NCBI RefSeq assembly: GCF_002105155.1
Contig: NW_019028980.1
Location: 1,116,001 to 1,180,000, forward strand
Direction of reading: 5' to 3'
DNA: 64,000 bases
From: Lobosporangium transversale
Taxonomy: Eukaryota > Mortierellomycota > Mortierellomycetes > Mortierellales > Mortierellaceae
Each line of letters opens with the position of its first letter. Within the stretch, counting starts at the first letter, position 1. The position numbers and the translations under genes are program-made. This document shows, one piece after another, positions 1 through 10,450 of this stretch. The notes beneath the pieces are model-generated. The model was not told the origin of the DNA. It made no database searches and was given only the letters and a program-made list of their open reading frames with translations.

Positions 1-558
1 TGTCCCGAAGAATGACCTTGTGACATAATGGCTATCTGAGGCCCAGCAGTAAATACCCCAGACAATGAGAAAAAATGGATAGATTAAAAAAAAACTTCAA
101 GAATTCTCTTCAGCCGTTGTTCTTTTTCGTACACACACACTTCCCGCCAAAAAAAAAAAAAAAAAAAAAAAAGAGGCGACACTCGTCAAGTTAATAATAA
201 AAATGAGACAAAATTCAATTGAGAAATGAAGGTAATAAGTAAGACGCGACGCAGCCGTAAGCGAAGACGGCGTGTTAATAATATACAAAAGCCAGGGGAA
301 TGGGGATCGATGGATAGGATTTAGAAGAACAAAAGAGTGGATTGAAAATTTTAAGAACCTACTTTTTTGAGTGTGACAAAGCAGAATATTCACATTCCTT
401 GAAGTCCAAGGTCTCATTTGTAATTCACTATTTCCAATACACAATGGGGAAAGGATCGGTTTAAATCCAGTAACTGTTCCTCGGAGAGAATAAAAACTTC
501 TGAAAAATATAACCTTCCCCTCTCCAGATCACACACTGCATCAACTCTATAATTCACC
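1..558. other. upstream region of bL35m, no gene seen
   Basis: No supportable coding sequence on either strand. The only long open frame, on the minus strand at 97-444, is low-complexity and runs into an A/T homopolymer at 151-172, so it is not taken as a gene. The segment probably holds the promoter and 5' leader of the plus-strand ribosomal protein gene that starts at 559. No convincing TATA box was found. Confidence 0.5.
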
Positions 559-1152
559 ATGGCTTCTTTCATCAGATCAACAATGGGTACGAATCAGGAG
601 ACAGATATGAAAGCAACTTACAGGAAATAATCACCATGCTAGATTTAACAATGGAATACTAAATGGCACCAGACCTTACCCAACCTCTTCTTTTGTTATA
701 GCCCTCGTCTGGAGCCCAATGAAATCTAAAGCCTTTGCTTCAGTATCAGGGCCTGCATTATCGTCCAATGTTGCTGCTGTTCCTTCGACTGGCACATCTA
801 TCCTTTGCAACGCTGTCCGCCATATGAGCTACAAACTAAAGACTAACTCTGCCGCTAAAAAGAGGTTTGTTTTCAAGCTACACGAACCGTGGAAACAATG
901 AGTCTATCTGTAGCATTAAACAACTTCAGAGTGCTAGATTATGATATTCACAAGTGATCAATTAATCTCTTTTCTTCTTGTGGACAAAAAAGATTTGTTG
1001 CTCTTCCATCAGGGAAATTCAAGCACTGGAGATCAGGAAAGCGCCATATCAACACAGGGATGGATCGTGGTCGTCTCAACAAAGCAGGCCTTGCTGCCTA
1101 TGCTACCCCTCGTCAATCGAAGCACTTACGTCGCTTGATGCCATATGCGTAA
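559..1152 (+). CDS. mitochondrial large-subunit ribosomal protein bL35m
   Basis: Mitochondrial homologue of bacterial ribosomal protein bL35, a structural component of the large mitoribosomal subunit. Inferred exons are 559-586, 702-864 and 993-1152, giving 116 residues. Intron 1 (gtacga...tatag) is phase 1. Intron 2 (gtttgt...aaaag) is phase 2 and rebuilds the Arg of the core K-K-R-F motif. The joined protein has a 45-50-residue presequence-like N-terminus. It is followed by the bL35 signature KLKTNSAAKKRF, a basic W-R-S-G-K-R-H stretch, and the family's C-terminal SKHLRRLMPYA. The third exon is open in all three frames, so the correct frame was recognised only from the family motif. The gene converges with the ZIP transporter gene downstream. 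The family assignment is strong; the first intron boundary is slightly less certain. Confidence 0.88.
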
Positions 1153-1509
1153 AAAAAAAAAACCATTGGCTTCTATGAGTGCGAGCCGGGCCTCCTAGGA
1201 GCAAAATAATACACAACAAACCATAGACATTTACAAGCTTACTTTATTTTGTGGACAAATAAATATGAATTATGAAATGGAAATGTTTTCTTTTTTATAT
1301 TTTATTGATACACACTGATATGACAGACAGAATTTGTAACATGAAGCGAACAACAAGCGACATTTTCAGAAGAGTGTAAATGATGAAAAATGGGGTATAG
1401 CTGATCTTCAAGCAAAAAAAAAAAAAGAAAAAGATTACATGGATTATATGGCATGAAACGTAAAGATATTACTTCAAAGTAATTTTTTTGTAGTAAATTA
1501 CTCTTTGTT
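1153..1509. other. convergent 3' intergenic region
   Basis: A/T-rich spacer between two converging genes. It starts with an A run directly at the bL35m stop codon and contains a further A run near 1413-1426. Nothing else is supported. Confidence 0.5.
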
Positions 1510-2898
1510 CTAGTGCTCATGATCTACAGAGAGGATCAAAGGTACAACCATGCCTCCAACAACACACAACACTTCAACTATAGACAACCCCTTTTCTCCT
1601 CCTGGGCCACCCATATATCCTGACGACCCTGACTTTTCAAAGTTATTCATCTCACTCATGACATGCATAGCTACATAGAGGAACGTGCCACCTGAAAAGA
1701 GCAAAAGCATGCCTGTCCACCAATGCAATAGTGCCTCATCATGTTGTCCACCCATTTGAATAAAGATATAGGTTAGAATTGCTCCGATAGGTGCTGCTAA
1801 TGCAAATATTGCGACCTGCTGACGCGTTTGACGACGCGAAAATCCATGTTGCAACAAAACTGTCGCAAGCCCAAACGCTGCAGGCGCTTTGTGTAACATG
1901 ATCGCCAAGAAAACAATAAAGCGGAGCTCTGGTCTTGAAGCAGATGCTCCTAGCGCAATACCATCAGCCGCTGCATGAACAACCAATCCAACTGTGATGG
2001 GGTTGCCTCGTTTCTTGCCACCTCCACCATTCATTCCAACCGCTGAGGGCATACGGATATTGTTATCGTCCAATTGAAGGTTGTGCAACTCTGTGAAATC
2101 TGCAACGGACACGTGGCTGTTGTGGCTGTGAGCATGAGTAGGGCCCATCTGGTCAATCAAAAACATGAGGATAAAGCCAGCGAGTAGAGCTAGGCCAATG
2201 TACTTGTGGGCATCATTGTCTTCCTCTTCTTCGTCGTGGTCGTGTCCGGATTCTTTCTGATCGCTGTTAGGCTGCTGCTTATTATCACCACTGCTATCCT
2301 CACCGGGCGGCGCAGCAGCATCGGGTGTGCCGTCTCCTATCTGCTGGCGTTTGACAAGAGGCAAGTGATCCTGCTCGGCTGTCCTATCGAATGCGAAGGT
2401 GGGGGCATCCAATTGATCTAGAGCTGATGAATGCTTAACATCAAGATGAGAACTGATAAATGTATCGTCCTGACGTGTCAACAGCATGTTATCTTCGAAA
2501 GAAGCAGCCTGTTTATCATCCCTCTTGAACTGGTCTTGAATCAAATAAGGATGTTCAGCATTCAAAACCACAATATTGTTCTCCCGTTTGTGAAGATCAG
2601 AGTTGCTCGATCTAGGAGCGGCTACTTCTGAGCGTCTATAAAAGCGTTTGGTGATGGGCTGATTATTGGTATTAAGTGCAACTCCTGCTGAGTCTGTGTG
2701 TGGGGTACTGTAGAGGGTTTCAACTCCTTCCGGAATGATGACAACCAAGGCGGTTCCGACAAGAAGACCCACACCAAAATTAGAGATGAGCTTGAGGCGA
2801 TCCTCCGAAAGATGAAATGAGAGCGGGACGTTGCCTGCAAGGAACGATGCCACCAGCATAGCAATACAGAGTAGGATGAGGCTGAAGAATGGATCCAT
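1510..2898 (-). CDS. ZIP-family zinc transporter, ZIP9/SLC39A9 type
   Basis: Predicted polytopic zinc/iron permease of the ZIP family, 462 residues, single exon. The N-terminus (MDPFFSLILLCIAMLVASF) with the E-D-R-L-K-L-I-S and P-E-G-V-E-T-L-Y segments matches the ZIP9 subgroup, typically a Golgi/secretory-membrane Zn transporter. A long, poorly conserved loop (about residues 75-230) ends in His/Asp/Glu-rich patches (HDHDEEEEDN, HAHSHNSH) typical of zinc sensing. The transport-site helices carry H-A-A-A-D-G-I-A-L-G and H-K-A-P-A-A-F-G, matching ZIP TM4/TM5. The C-terminus ends in a hydrophobic helix followed by SVDHEH. The ATG at 2898 was chosen because it starts the first hydrophobic helix; upstream lies a long T run on the coding strand. 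Family certain; exact substrate and organelle inferred. Confidence 0.92.
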   Translation of the reverse strand: MDPFFSLILLCIAMLVASFLAGNVPLSFHLSEDRLKLISNFGVGLLVGTALVVIIPEGVETLYSTPHTDSAGVALNTNNQPITKRFYRRSEVAAPRSSNSDLHKRENNIVVLNAEHPYLIQDQFKRDDKQAASFEDNMLLTRQDDTFISSHLDVKHSSALDQLDAPTFAFDRTAEQDHLPLVKRQQIGDGTPDAAAPPGEDSSGDNKQQPNSDQKESGHDHDEEEEDNDAHKYIGLALLAGFILMFLIDQMGPTHAHSHNSHVSVADFTELHNLQLDDNNIRMPSAVGMNGGGGKKRGNPITVGLVVHAAADGIALGASASRPELRFIVFLAIMLHKAPAAFGLATVLLQHGFSRRQTRQQVAIFALAAPIGAILTYIFIQMGGQHDEALLHWWTGMLLLFSGGTFLYVAMHVMSEMNNFEKSGSSGYMGGPGGEKGLSIVEVLCVVGGMVVPLILSVDHEH

Positions 2899-3383
2899 CG
2901 TAGCTGCTTATTTGAGAACTCCAGGAAAAAAAAAAAAAAAAAAAAAAAAAAAAGATTGGAATGATGAAAGTCGGCCACTGGAGATGCCCCGTTCAGATGA
3001 AAGTTCGTCGATGACGAAAGAAGGCGGGCAGTGCAGCTAGTCTTGGTGAGTCAAATGCTCTTTTATGGACCTTTCTACAAATTAAACTGATGATGGAAGG
3101 ATGTGAGGAAGAGTTGGTGGATATTGAAGTGAGAGAAAGAGAGAGGGAACTTTACTCCTTGATTTGTATCAGAGGAGCCCTTAACTGAGGATTTGAGGTG
3201 TCTCCAAATGCGTTTCAGCTTCATCAAACACGGTCCCCGGGATCGTCCTGAGAGGCTTTGTATCATGCCGCGTTATGTGATTTATTGTTCTATTGCCAAT
3301 AAACACTAATCACTGCCTTTAAATGTTGTCTATGGTTGCACTTTATTGTCTATTTGATATTTTTGATATATTGTTTTTCTCGC
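2899..3383. other. intergenic region between ZIP and PAM17 genes
   Basis: Contains the 5' leader of the minus-strand ZIP gene, with an uninterrupted A run of about 29 bases at 2925-2953 (T on the coding strand) about 30 bp upstream of the ATG. The rest should hold the PAM17 3' end. No coding sequence supported. Confidence 0.5.
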
Positions 3384-4182
3384 TTAATCCATTCCAATGT
3401 AGAACTGGGACTTGCGACGGAATTCACGCTGCTTCCGGAGCCACTTGCGGTAATCACTCACAGACTTGATCTTCTCTCCAAAGTGATCCGGGAGAGGGTT
3501 TCTAGCACTGTTTGCAGTGGGGTCAGCACGATTCTTAACAATATGCTTATAAAACTCTTTGTCCATCTACAGGTCATTGCAGTGCATATAAGTAAGGAAG
3601 CATAGACGTTAGAAAGCTTCTTTTCAATATTAACTCTTGAATATATATAAAAACTCCCCTCCATGATTGTCCTCCAGTTTTTTCTTCTTTTTTTATACAT
3701 ACTCGATCGATAAAAGTCTTAGTTTTTGAGTTGGTAGCACGGAAGACCATGTTTCCGACAACAGGTCCCACCGCCAATCCAACAATTCCTGCAGCGATTG
3801 TGCCAACAGCATAGACAATAATCTGGTCCATGCCGAAAATTGGAGTTGGATCAAAATCCTGTTGAGCAAAGTAATAACCAGCACCACCAAGACCCAAAAG
3901 GGCACAGGGGGCCATAAACACGCGCTCATAGTTGCGACGTGTTCCTCGAAGCTTGAAATATGTGTTCCAGTCCATGATCTCTTCTACTGGTTCTGCTGCC
4001 GGTGTCGCTGCTTTTGATGTTTCTGCTACCTTGGCGGTGTTGCTGCTGGTTTGCTGAGTGGTCAGGAAACGGCGAGGTGCGAAGGATGTAGCGTTATTAC
4101 AAGCTGGCCTGGCCGCACAAGGAGCCCTTATGCCTGCAGTGCGGCCAATCATGAAGGAGATTCTGATTGCAGGGGTTGTCAT
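3384..4182 (-). CDS. PAM17: PAM17, presequence translocase-associated motor subunit
   Basis: Mitochondrial inner-membrane protein that helps organise the TIM23 import motor. Inferred exons are 3703-4182 and 3384-3566, joined in phase 0 across a gtatgt...tgtag intron, giving 220 residues. The N-terminus is basic and hydroxylated (mitochondrial presequence). The conserved block starts M-D-W-N-T-Y-F-K-L-R and contains two hydrophobic segments separated by a D-P-T-P-I-F-G-M-D loop, the Pam17 pattern. Exon 2 continues with K-E-F-Y-K-H-I-V-K-N-R and P-L-P-D-H-F-G-E-K-I, which align with the yeast C-terminal domain. Start: a longer frame begins at 4239 but reads through a poly-Lys stretch made by a homopolymer, so the ATG at 4182 is preferred. 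PAM17 is a fungal family, which supports the host assignment. Confidence 0.9.
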
Positions 4183-6428
4183 TATGGTGATTCTTCTGAT
4201 TGAAGTTTTTTTTTTTTTGAAAAGAAATGAGATAGTCAATGCTATTCAGATCCGGAAAGATCTATCATCCGCCACCAAATTTAACCGTAAACGAGGTATA
4301 GTATATGTGGCTCTCAAAATACGTCATCGGGCTAAGATTGTGCTGTAGCTGCGGGTAATAACAAACAAGCCAAGTACGACGGCAGCATGTCGCGTCAATA
4401 ACTAGCCGTCTCTAACCTTTGGAACTTCAAGCCCTCTCCTTATCGCAGATGTGTGAATGTATTTGCTCCCGTTTGCTACGCATTCACGGAAGCTGGCACG
4501 TGGTTATGCTAACCACCATTCATGATATTACGGCACCCTGGTTCTTCATTTTTTTTTTTTTTTAAAAAGAAAAAAAGAGAGACGATATCTGTTGCTTTTT
4601 TCATGAGCTTCTCTCTAATCAGGGGCCTTGCTGCTAGCACTCCCAAGGTCCTTGTAGTATATACTATACAACAATTAATAGCATAGCTTGTTTTCCCAAT
4701 GATTACGACGCCACGATTTTACCTATTTGCGGAAAAAAATGGTAGAATAACGCATAATGCTACTTCAAGTAAGGTATTTCGGTCTGTACCCATTCGTAAT
4801 CAGAGACTAGATCTCTTTTTTTAAACATACTCCTCCTTATATCCTTGGTGTCCGAGCTTTTTTGACTAAGGAAATATTCACAATAGGCTATAACGGCCCA
4901 ATTGTATAACTTTTTCTTCCTCCCTTTTGTGAATATTTCAGTCTAATAGAGTCTGTTGGGTGTAAGTGTTTCCGAGAAGAATGATAAAAGCCTAATTTCT
5001 TGAATCATTTATATAAATTTGGTCCCTAGTCCCCCTATTTACTTGAATGAAAGCGCTCTGAATTTATTATCATTTAGCTCTCAGTTGCACTTCAGATTTC
5101 CATACTCCTCGACTCCTTTATTTTCTATCATTGGCTTTTGCAGTTACAAAGAGCGTCCAACCTTTCAGTTTTTTATTTATTTATTCGGCTCTAAAGATTA
5201 CCACATTCTACGCAGTAAATTATTGGAGAAATGCCATTTGGTTACTAGGTTACTAAGTAGATATGAGCGGAGCGACAATACGGATAAGGCATAACACTCG
5301 CTGATTCCTTTACTAACCTGGGTGCGATGTTTGTTGGTTTTCCAAATCTGCCTTGATTTAACCGTATTTAGCGGTATTGGTTAGCACCCCCTGAATAGCT
5401 ACCATCCAGAGGGGATACTTGGAATGAACAGGAATCACTGTGTTGTTCAAAACAATAAAACTTGGTTGAAAGTCTGTTAATCCTCAAACCATGAGGCAAG
5501 TAATGCCTCTGAACGCTTCAATAGGATTGTGGTGTGCTTTTGGGGAGCAGAAAGACAACATTGTCTCTTTTGAGCAACGAAGGATATAGGATTTGTTCCT
5601 TGGTGCGAACTTTTTGAAGCTACACCTGTTGCTAGTAAAAACACAAATGATTCCCATTTTCTGCATACTTTCAGCGCTTCCACAATTCAAGGGCTGTGAC
5701 GTAGCCATCAAATGCTACATGTTTGTCGAAGCATTGACACATCCCTTGCAAAAGTTCTGGTGTATGCTAAGGGTATTGTTTAAGGGACGTAGAGAAGCCA
5801 AAGACATGTGGCAGTGTTCAAGTGTTTATACAGTATCATTTGAAGCCCGAACAGTCGCCGTGGTTGATTCGCTTGGTGTCTTCTGAAATTCAGAGAAGTG
5901 CTTTGTGTAGTTATGTAGTTTTGTTGGCTATTCGTCAGCCTTCTGAGAGCTGCCTTGTCTTTTAGTCAAGGAAGTCTAGCTTAGATTTATGCTCTGATAG
6001 CTTCATCTTTGGAATCGTTTTTTAAGCCGAGTCGATGTCACCGTGTAAGGAGTTAGCATACTTACACTAGTTCTTAGGACACCATTATGGCTTACGAAAC
6101 AAGTACAATACATGTACTTGTAAATATACTAGACGCGAGTGGACTGTGCAACTCCACCTCAGTATAGGCACGGGTGTCAAGGGTCTTCTGACCAGTGAAG
6201 CAGATGGATAATGATTTCCCTTGTAAACATTATTTAGAGGGGCTATTGTGTGCAAATCTCCATCCTTGGTTGGGGATGCCTTTGCCTTGTCAATACTAAT
6301 AAGCCATTTAACATAAAACGATCAGAATTAATAAATCAGCAAGTGGTCGTACAAATAAACGCGTCGACATGAAATGAGTAAAGTGAGTGAAATGCGAACA
6401 AAAAATAAATCATTATACATTCTTCTTC
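4183..6428. other. 2.2-kb gene-free interval
   Basis: No supportable gene. Open frames here are short (under 100 codons), lack family features and have no splice partners. Visible elements are homopolymer runs (a T run near 4550-4563) and A/T-rich sequence. The last few hundred bases presumably hold the ALG13 promoter. Confidence 0.45.
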
Positions 6429-7178
6429 ATGTCTACCCATCGAAGCATCTTTGTCACAGTTGGAACGACACGTTTTGACAAGCTTGTCAATGCGATCTCT
6501 TCGCCAGATTTACTACAGTTGATGCATGACCTGGGTTTCACTCATCTTTCATTGCAACACGGCAACAGCATTGTCCCAACTCTATTTTTGCCTACTATTG
6601 ACAACTCTGAAGCAACAACAACTGCAACAGTAACGACAATAGTTAAAGTAGAGAGCATGCAAATAGAGGTGTACAAATATAAGGCCTCTCTTCATGACGA
6701 CATGATCAATGCAGATCTGATTATCAGCCATGCAGGTTTGTCAATCTCCCATGATCATTCTGCATATTATCAGGAAAGAAAAAAAAAGAAAATTAAATCA
6801 CTTCCTAACATGAAAATAGGTGCTGGCTCGATCTTGGAGGCCCTTCGGCTTCAAAAGAAATTGATTGTGGTGGTCAATGAAGATCTGATGGACAATCATC
6901 AGCAGGAACTTGGCTCTGCTCTACATGAACAAGGATATCTTGTCTACTGTAATGTCTTGTAGGTTTTTTATTTTTTATTTTTTATTTTTTATTTTTTAAT
7001 TATTTTTATTTTTTCTCGCAATGACTATGGTAAACCATTCACCATTATGTTGCTGTGATTGAGTAGAGATCTGGGAAAGGCCCTGAGAGATAAAGGATAT
7101 GAATCATTGGTACCGTTCCCAGCACCAAATGCAAAGCTCTTTGCGGACTTTTTAGACGAGCACTTGGGGTTCAACTAA
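6429..7178 (+). CDS. ALG13: ALG13, UDP-GlcNAc transferase catalytic subunit
   Basis: Catalytic half of the ALG13/ALG14 complex, which adds the second GlcNAc to dolichol-PP-GlcNAc on the cytosolic ER face in N-glycosylation. Inferred exons are 6429-6735, 6820-6958 and 7067-7178, giving 185 residues, a normal size for the family. The N-terminus reads S-I-F-V-T-V-G-T-T-R-F-D. The core joins across intron 1 as I-S-H-A-G-A-G-S-I-L-E-A-L-R, followed by L-I-V-V-V-N and L-M-D-N-H-Q-Q-E-L. Intron 1 is 84 bp, stop-free and a multiple of three, so a naive open frame reads through it and inserts a poly-Lys segment. Intron 2 carries repeated A-T6 units. The start at 6429 gives the standard ALG13 N-terminus; an in-frame ATG upstream adds unrelated residues. 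Confidence 0.9.
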
Positions 7179-7613
7179 AGATAATAGACGTCCTTTTTTT
7201 ATTTTACAGTGTATTTTTATTACATTTGATTTATCTAACGTAGACATTAAAAAAAAAAAAAAAAAACGCCTATGATACAAAAGATATATTTATGTTGTTC
7301 TCATTATGACTTTCATTAGAAATGGATCGTTGTCCTGCACTACTTGTTGTTACGTTTGTTAATTTTCAATTTTCATTATAACAGCCACTTTTTTCTTTCT
7401 TTGTTGTTGTTGTTGTTGTTGTTGAGTAGTGCTTCGGCAATAGCAGCGATAGTAGCTAGGTGGGCGAGAGGGGGAAAAGTAAACCAGGGATGCCTAAACA
7501 TTTTGGGCCTGAAAAAAAATTAAAAAGTAAAAATAAAGGCACTCCTGATGATGAGTCTACCCTCGTTCTAACATGACGAAATAGCCCATTGTTAATGCGC
7601 ACCATAACTAGTG
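7179..7613. other. convergent intergenic region with simple repeats
   Basis: Spacer between the ALG13 stop and the stop of the minus-strand membrane protein. It contains an A run near 7249-7266 and a (TTG)n tract near 7402-7424. No gene seen. Confidence 0.5.
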
Positions 7614-9459
7614 TTATTCCTCCATCTCGCTTCCTAGCACTTGTGTATCATCCTCTCCTTGACTCAATACCTTCTGCTCTCCTAATATTGTGCTAGAGCT
7701 AGGATTTGGTTTTGAAGTGTTCATCTGGAGATCAAAGGAGGACTTTGGGGTTTGAAAGATCTCAGAAGGTAATTTTGCTTGTGGCGAGGATGCAAGGCAT
7801 CCTTTTTCAGATTCTTGGTCATATCCTCGAGATTGTCTATACTCTTGCCCTAGATCGTGGCCTCTGAAGTCTAGTGTTGGTGCAGAGGGTATCGGAGGAG
7901 TAGGAAAGGAGGGTGTAGGAACAGAAAGTAATAGTTGGGAAAGATTTTGATGTTTTTCTTGTGGGAATTGAAATAGCTGTGTTGGCTCTGGTGTTTGTAA
8001 CGGTGATGACAATTGTGAAAGCTGTTTTGATGCTTGCTGTTGTGGCGTGATACTCTGGCTAGGATATTGATGAAGATAGTAAGGAGGGGCTGCTTCCTCT
8101 GGAACATAGGCTGGTGATATTGAATATACGGATGTTCTTCTTTGGTTCAGTCCCATTGATGATTGCGGCGGTGGCAGTAATGGCGGCATTAATAAAGTTG
8201 GTGTTGCCAAGAATGGTGTCGGTAGTTCTATTTTCTCAATACTATTACAGTGGTTGCTACGAACTATTGTTGTTGTTGTTCCTTCTATTGAGGCTAGTGG
8301 GGTTTCTTCTGACTCTGAACTGGTAATGGTAGAAGCCTTGTCGCTGTTGCTACTATTGCCATTGCTGAATTTCAAAACTGGAGCGGAAGGTTGGTGCCTT
8401 AGCAACGGTAATCGAAGTGCACGTGGTTTTGATGCTGATAATGCCATCCCAACGCCATCGCTTTTTCCAATGTCGTCGCTACTTTTGCTGCTGGCTTCTG
8501 CCGAGGATAGTGAAGAGGTTTGTAGGATGGCTGTAGCAACGGATCGACGCGTTGTTGCGATTATTGCTTCGCCCACGATGCTAACTCTACTCAGTACACC
8601 GTGCTTCTCGGATCCTTGGACATGTATCGCTCTGGAAGTAGAGCCATTTGTATGGTTTACAGCAGTACGGCTTGTGTAGTCCGAAATACCTTGGTCCGAG
8701 TTTAATGTAGTAACAAATGAAGGTCTTGGATGCCGTTCCAGCGGCACATCCTGAACATATACAATTGGATTATTTTTCAAATTAGTCGACATCTCGTCGT
8801 CTATAACTAAGATCTTGTCTCCACCATCAAAATCGTAACTATGAATGAGAGGGTCTTCGACTTTGTTGGTTTCTCCAGCCTCAGGAAGGCGCTGTTTCCT
8901 TCTATGATTATGTTCATCCGCATCACCACCATCTGCGGTCAATATTTCTACAATCCTGTTTATCAGCCATCGTTGCCATTGTGGCCACTGCCAGCAAACA
9001 AAAAGATATATTGTGAGGGCTGATAGAGCCAGTCCACCTCCGATCAAAGCCCCGGTGATAGTGTCTGTGGTGTTGCTCTCAGGGAGATTGAGTGGGACAC
9101 CATAGCTATCAGTTATGTTGATCCCATAGGTGATAACCGTCGTATTCCCAAAGGTCGGTTCATCGAGTGAGATCCCAATCATGGGGAGTCCGCTTGTTGT
9201 GTGGACCATGACTGCGAACCTTTTGAGTTTCCCATCATCATGGATATCTATTCCTTCGATCGGTTGAACATATGCTCCTGTGAATCGTTCCACATCAACC
9301 ACGTAAGGCTCATTCAACTTAGCACTCGCGTCATTATGGTCATCTCCATCTTTATACAAGATAATCTCACCATATCCTGCGAACCCGTCACTATCTTGCC
9401 CCTGTGCCATTGTTGAAAAGAAGAGTTAATGATTGTGGGCAAGATTTTTCCTTTTTTTC

Positions 9460-9494
<35 letters not shown>

Positions 9495-10419
9495 CTTTTT
9501 TTTTTTTTTTGCATGTACCGTACTTGGCAAAAGATATAAAGAGTATCTTTGTAATATTTTGCAGATATGAATGATGGTGTGCAATCATCCAAGCTGCTGG
9601 AGTTTAGTATACGTGGATTAGTTGGTGGTTGAAACATGGACGGATCACCGAAGATTGGGACCTGGGCCATAGTATTTTTAAGTGCGCCCGTCCTGTTGTT
9701 GTGGAGGTGTGTACCGACTTGATAGAGCATATTGTTACCATAGAAAAGCCGTGCGGGGTAACCATAAATATTAGGATCCTTTTTTTAAAATAAAAAGTGG
9801 TAAGTTTTCTGGAAGTAAGATACTCAACCTAATAACTCCGTCTTTTTCTTTTTTTTTTTCTTTTTTTTTTTTTTACCAAATTCCAGGATATCACATTGAC
9901 AAATTGGTCCAAGCCTTGGTTATTCCTGACTAGCATGCCAATGTTGATAGTATTATCAGCTCCAATGTTGGCCTGGAATAGGCTGGACGTCCCTGGCCAC
10001 TCAAAAATAATGAATCTCGCTAAAGAATCATCCCAATGGTAATCTGGAGCCATTGTGAAGTTGGACCAGCGATCGTTCCGTGGATCGTATTGTAGTCCTC
10101 CTGGTGGACGCTTCGGGTTTGGGTTTGGAGAACTTTCATTTGTCAAGTTGAAGTAAGACAACATGGAGAAGACGCCTGTCGTTGGATCAACATGACAGGC
10201 TCGAGGCGAAGCATCTTGTGAATCACTCGTAGGGCGAGGCCAGACCGAAACCAGTGACCAGGTGATGTCGGTAACAGATGCAGGTGATGGGTTAGATTGA
10301 ACCAAGAGTACATAATCTTTGACTGTCATTTCATCACTGTCGCCGATTGACTCATATGCCATGCCTAATAGCCTTGTACCATTTACCGTAATACAGTCCA
10401 AAGCAATAACCCCCATATC

Positions 10420-10422
<3 letters not shown>
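7614..10422 (-). CDS. single-pass membrane protein with large ectodomain and Ser/Pro/Gln-rich tail
   Basis: Family not recognised by name. Inferred exons are 9877-10422, 9524-9778 and 7614-9401, all joined in phase 0, giving 862 residues. The first about 380 residues look extracellular: N-x-S/T sites (NGT, NLT, NFT, NRT, NTT), W/Y-rich beta-like segments and acidic loops. One membrane helix follows (ALIGGGLALSALTIYLFVCW), then a cytoplasmic tail of about 400 residues rich in Ser, Pro, Gln and Thr. The architecture resembles a surface receptor or sensor; that is inference. No signal peptide is visible: the chosen ATG at 10422 abuts a homopolymer of about 28 T (coding strand), so the true first exon may lie upstream. 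Intron 2 is almost pure pyrimidine repeat on the plus strand. Confidence 0.72.
9448..9510. repeat. pyrimidine simple repeat, (CTTTT)n-like
   Basis: Low-complexity C/T tract on the plus strand built from CTTTT units and T runs. It lies inside the second intron of the minus-strand membrane-protein gene, near the 3' splice site, where the transcript would be purine-rich. Confidence 0.8.

Positions 10423-10450
<28 letters not shown>

Noticed and set aside
97-444. 115-codon minus-strand frame upstream of bL35m
   Set aside because: Contains a homopolymer-derived poly-Phe stretch and no start context or family features.
6736-6819. Poly-Lys insertion in ALG13
   Set aside because: The segment has GT and AG ends, is a stop-free 84 bp, and removing it restores the conserved H-A-G-A-G-S motif, so it is an intron rather than coding sequence.
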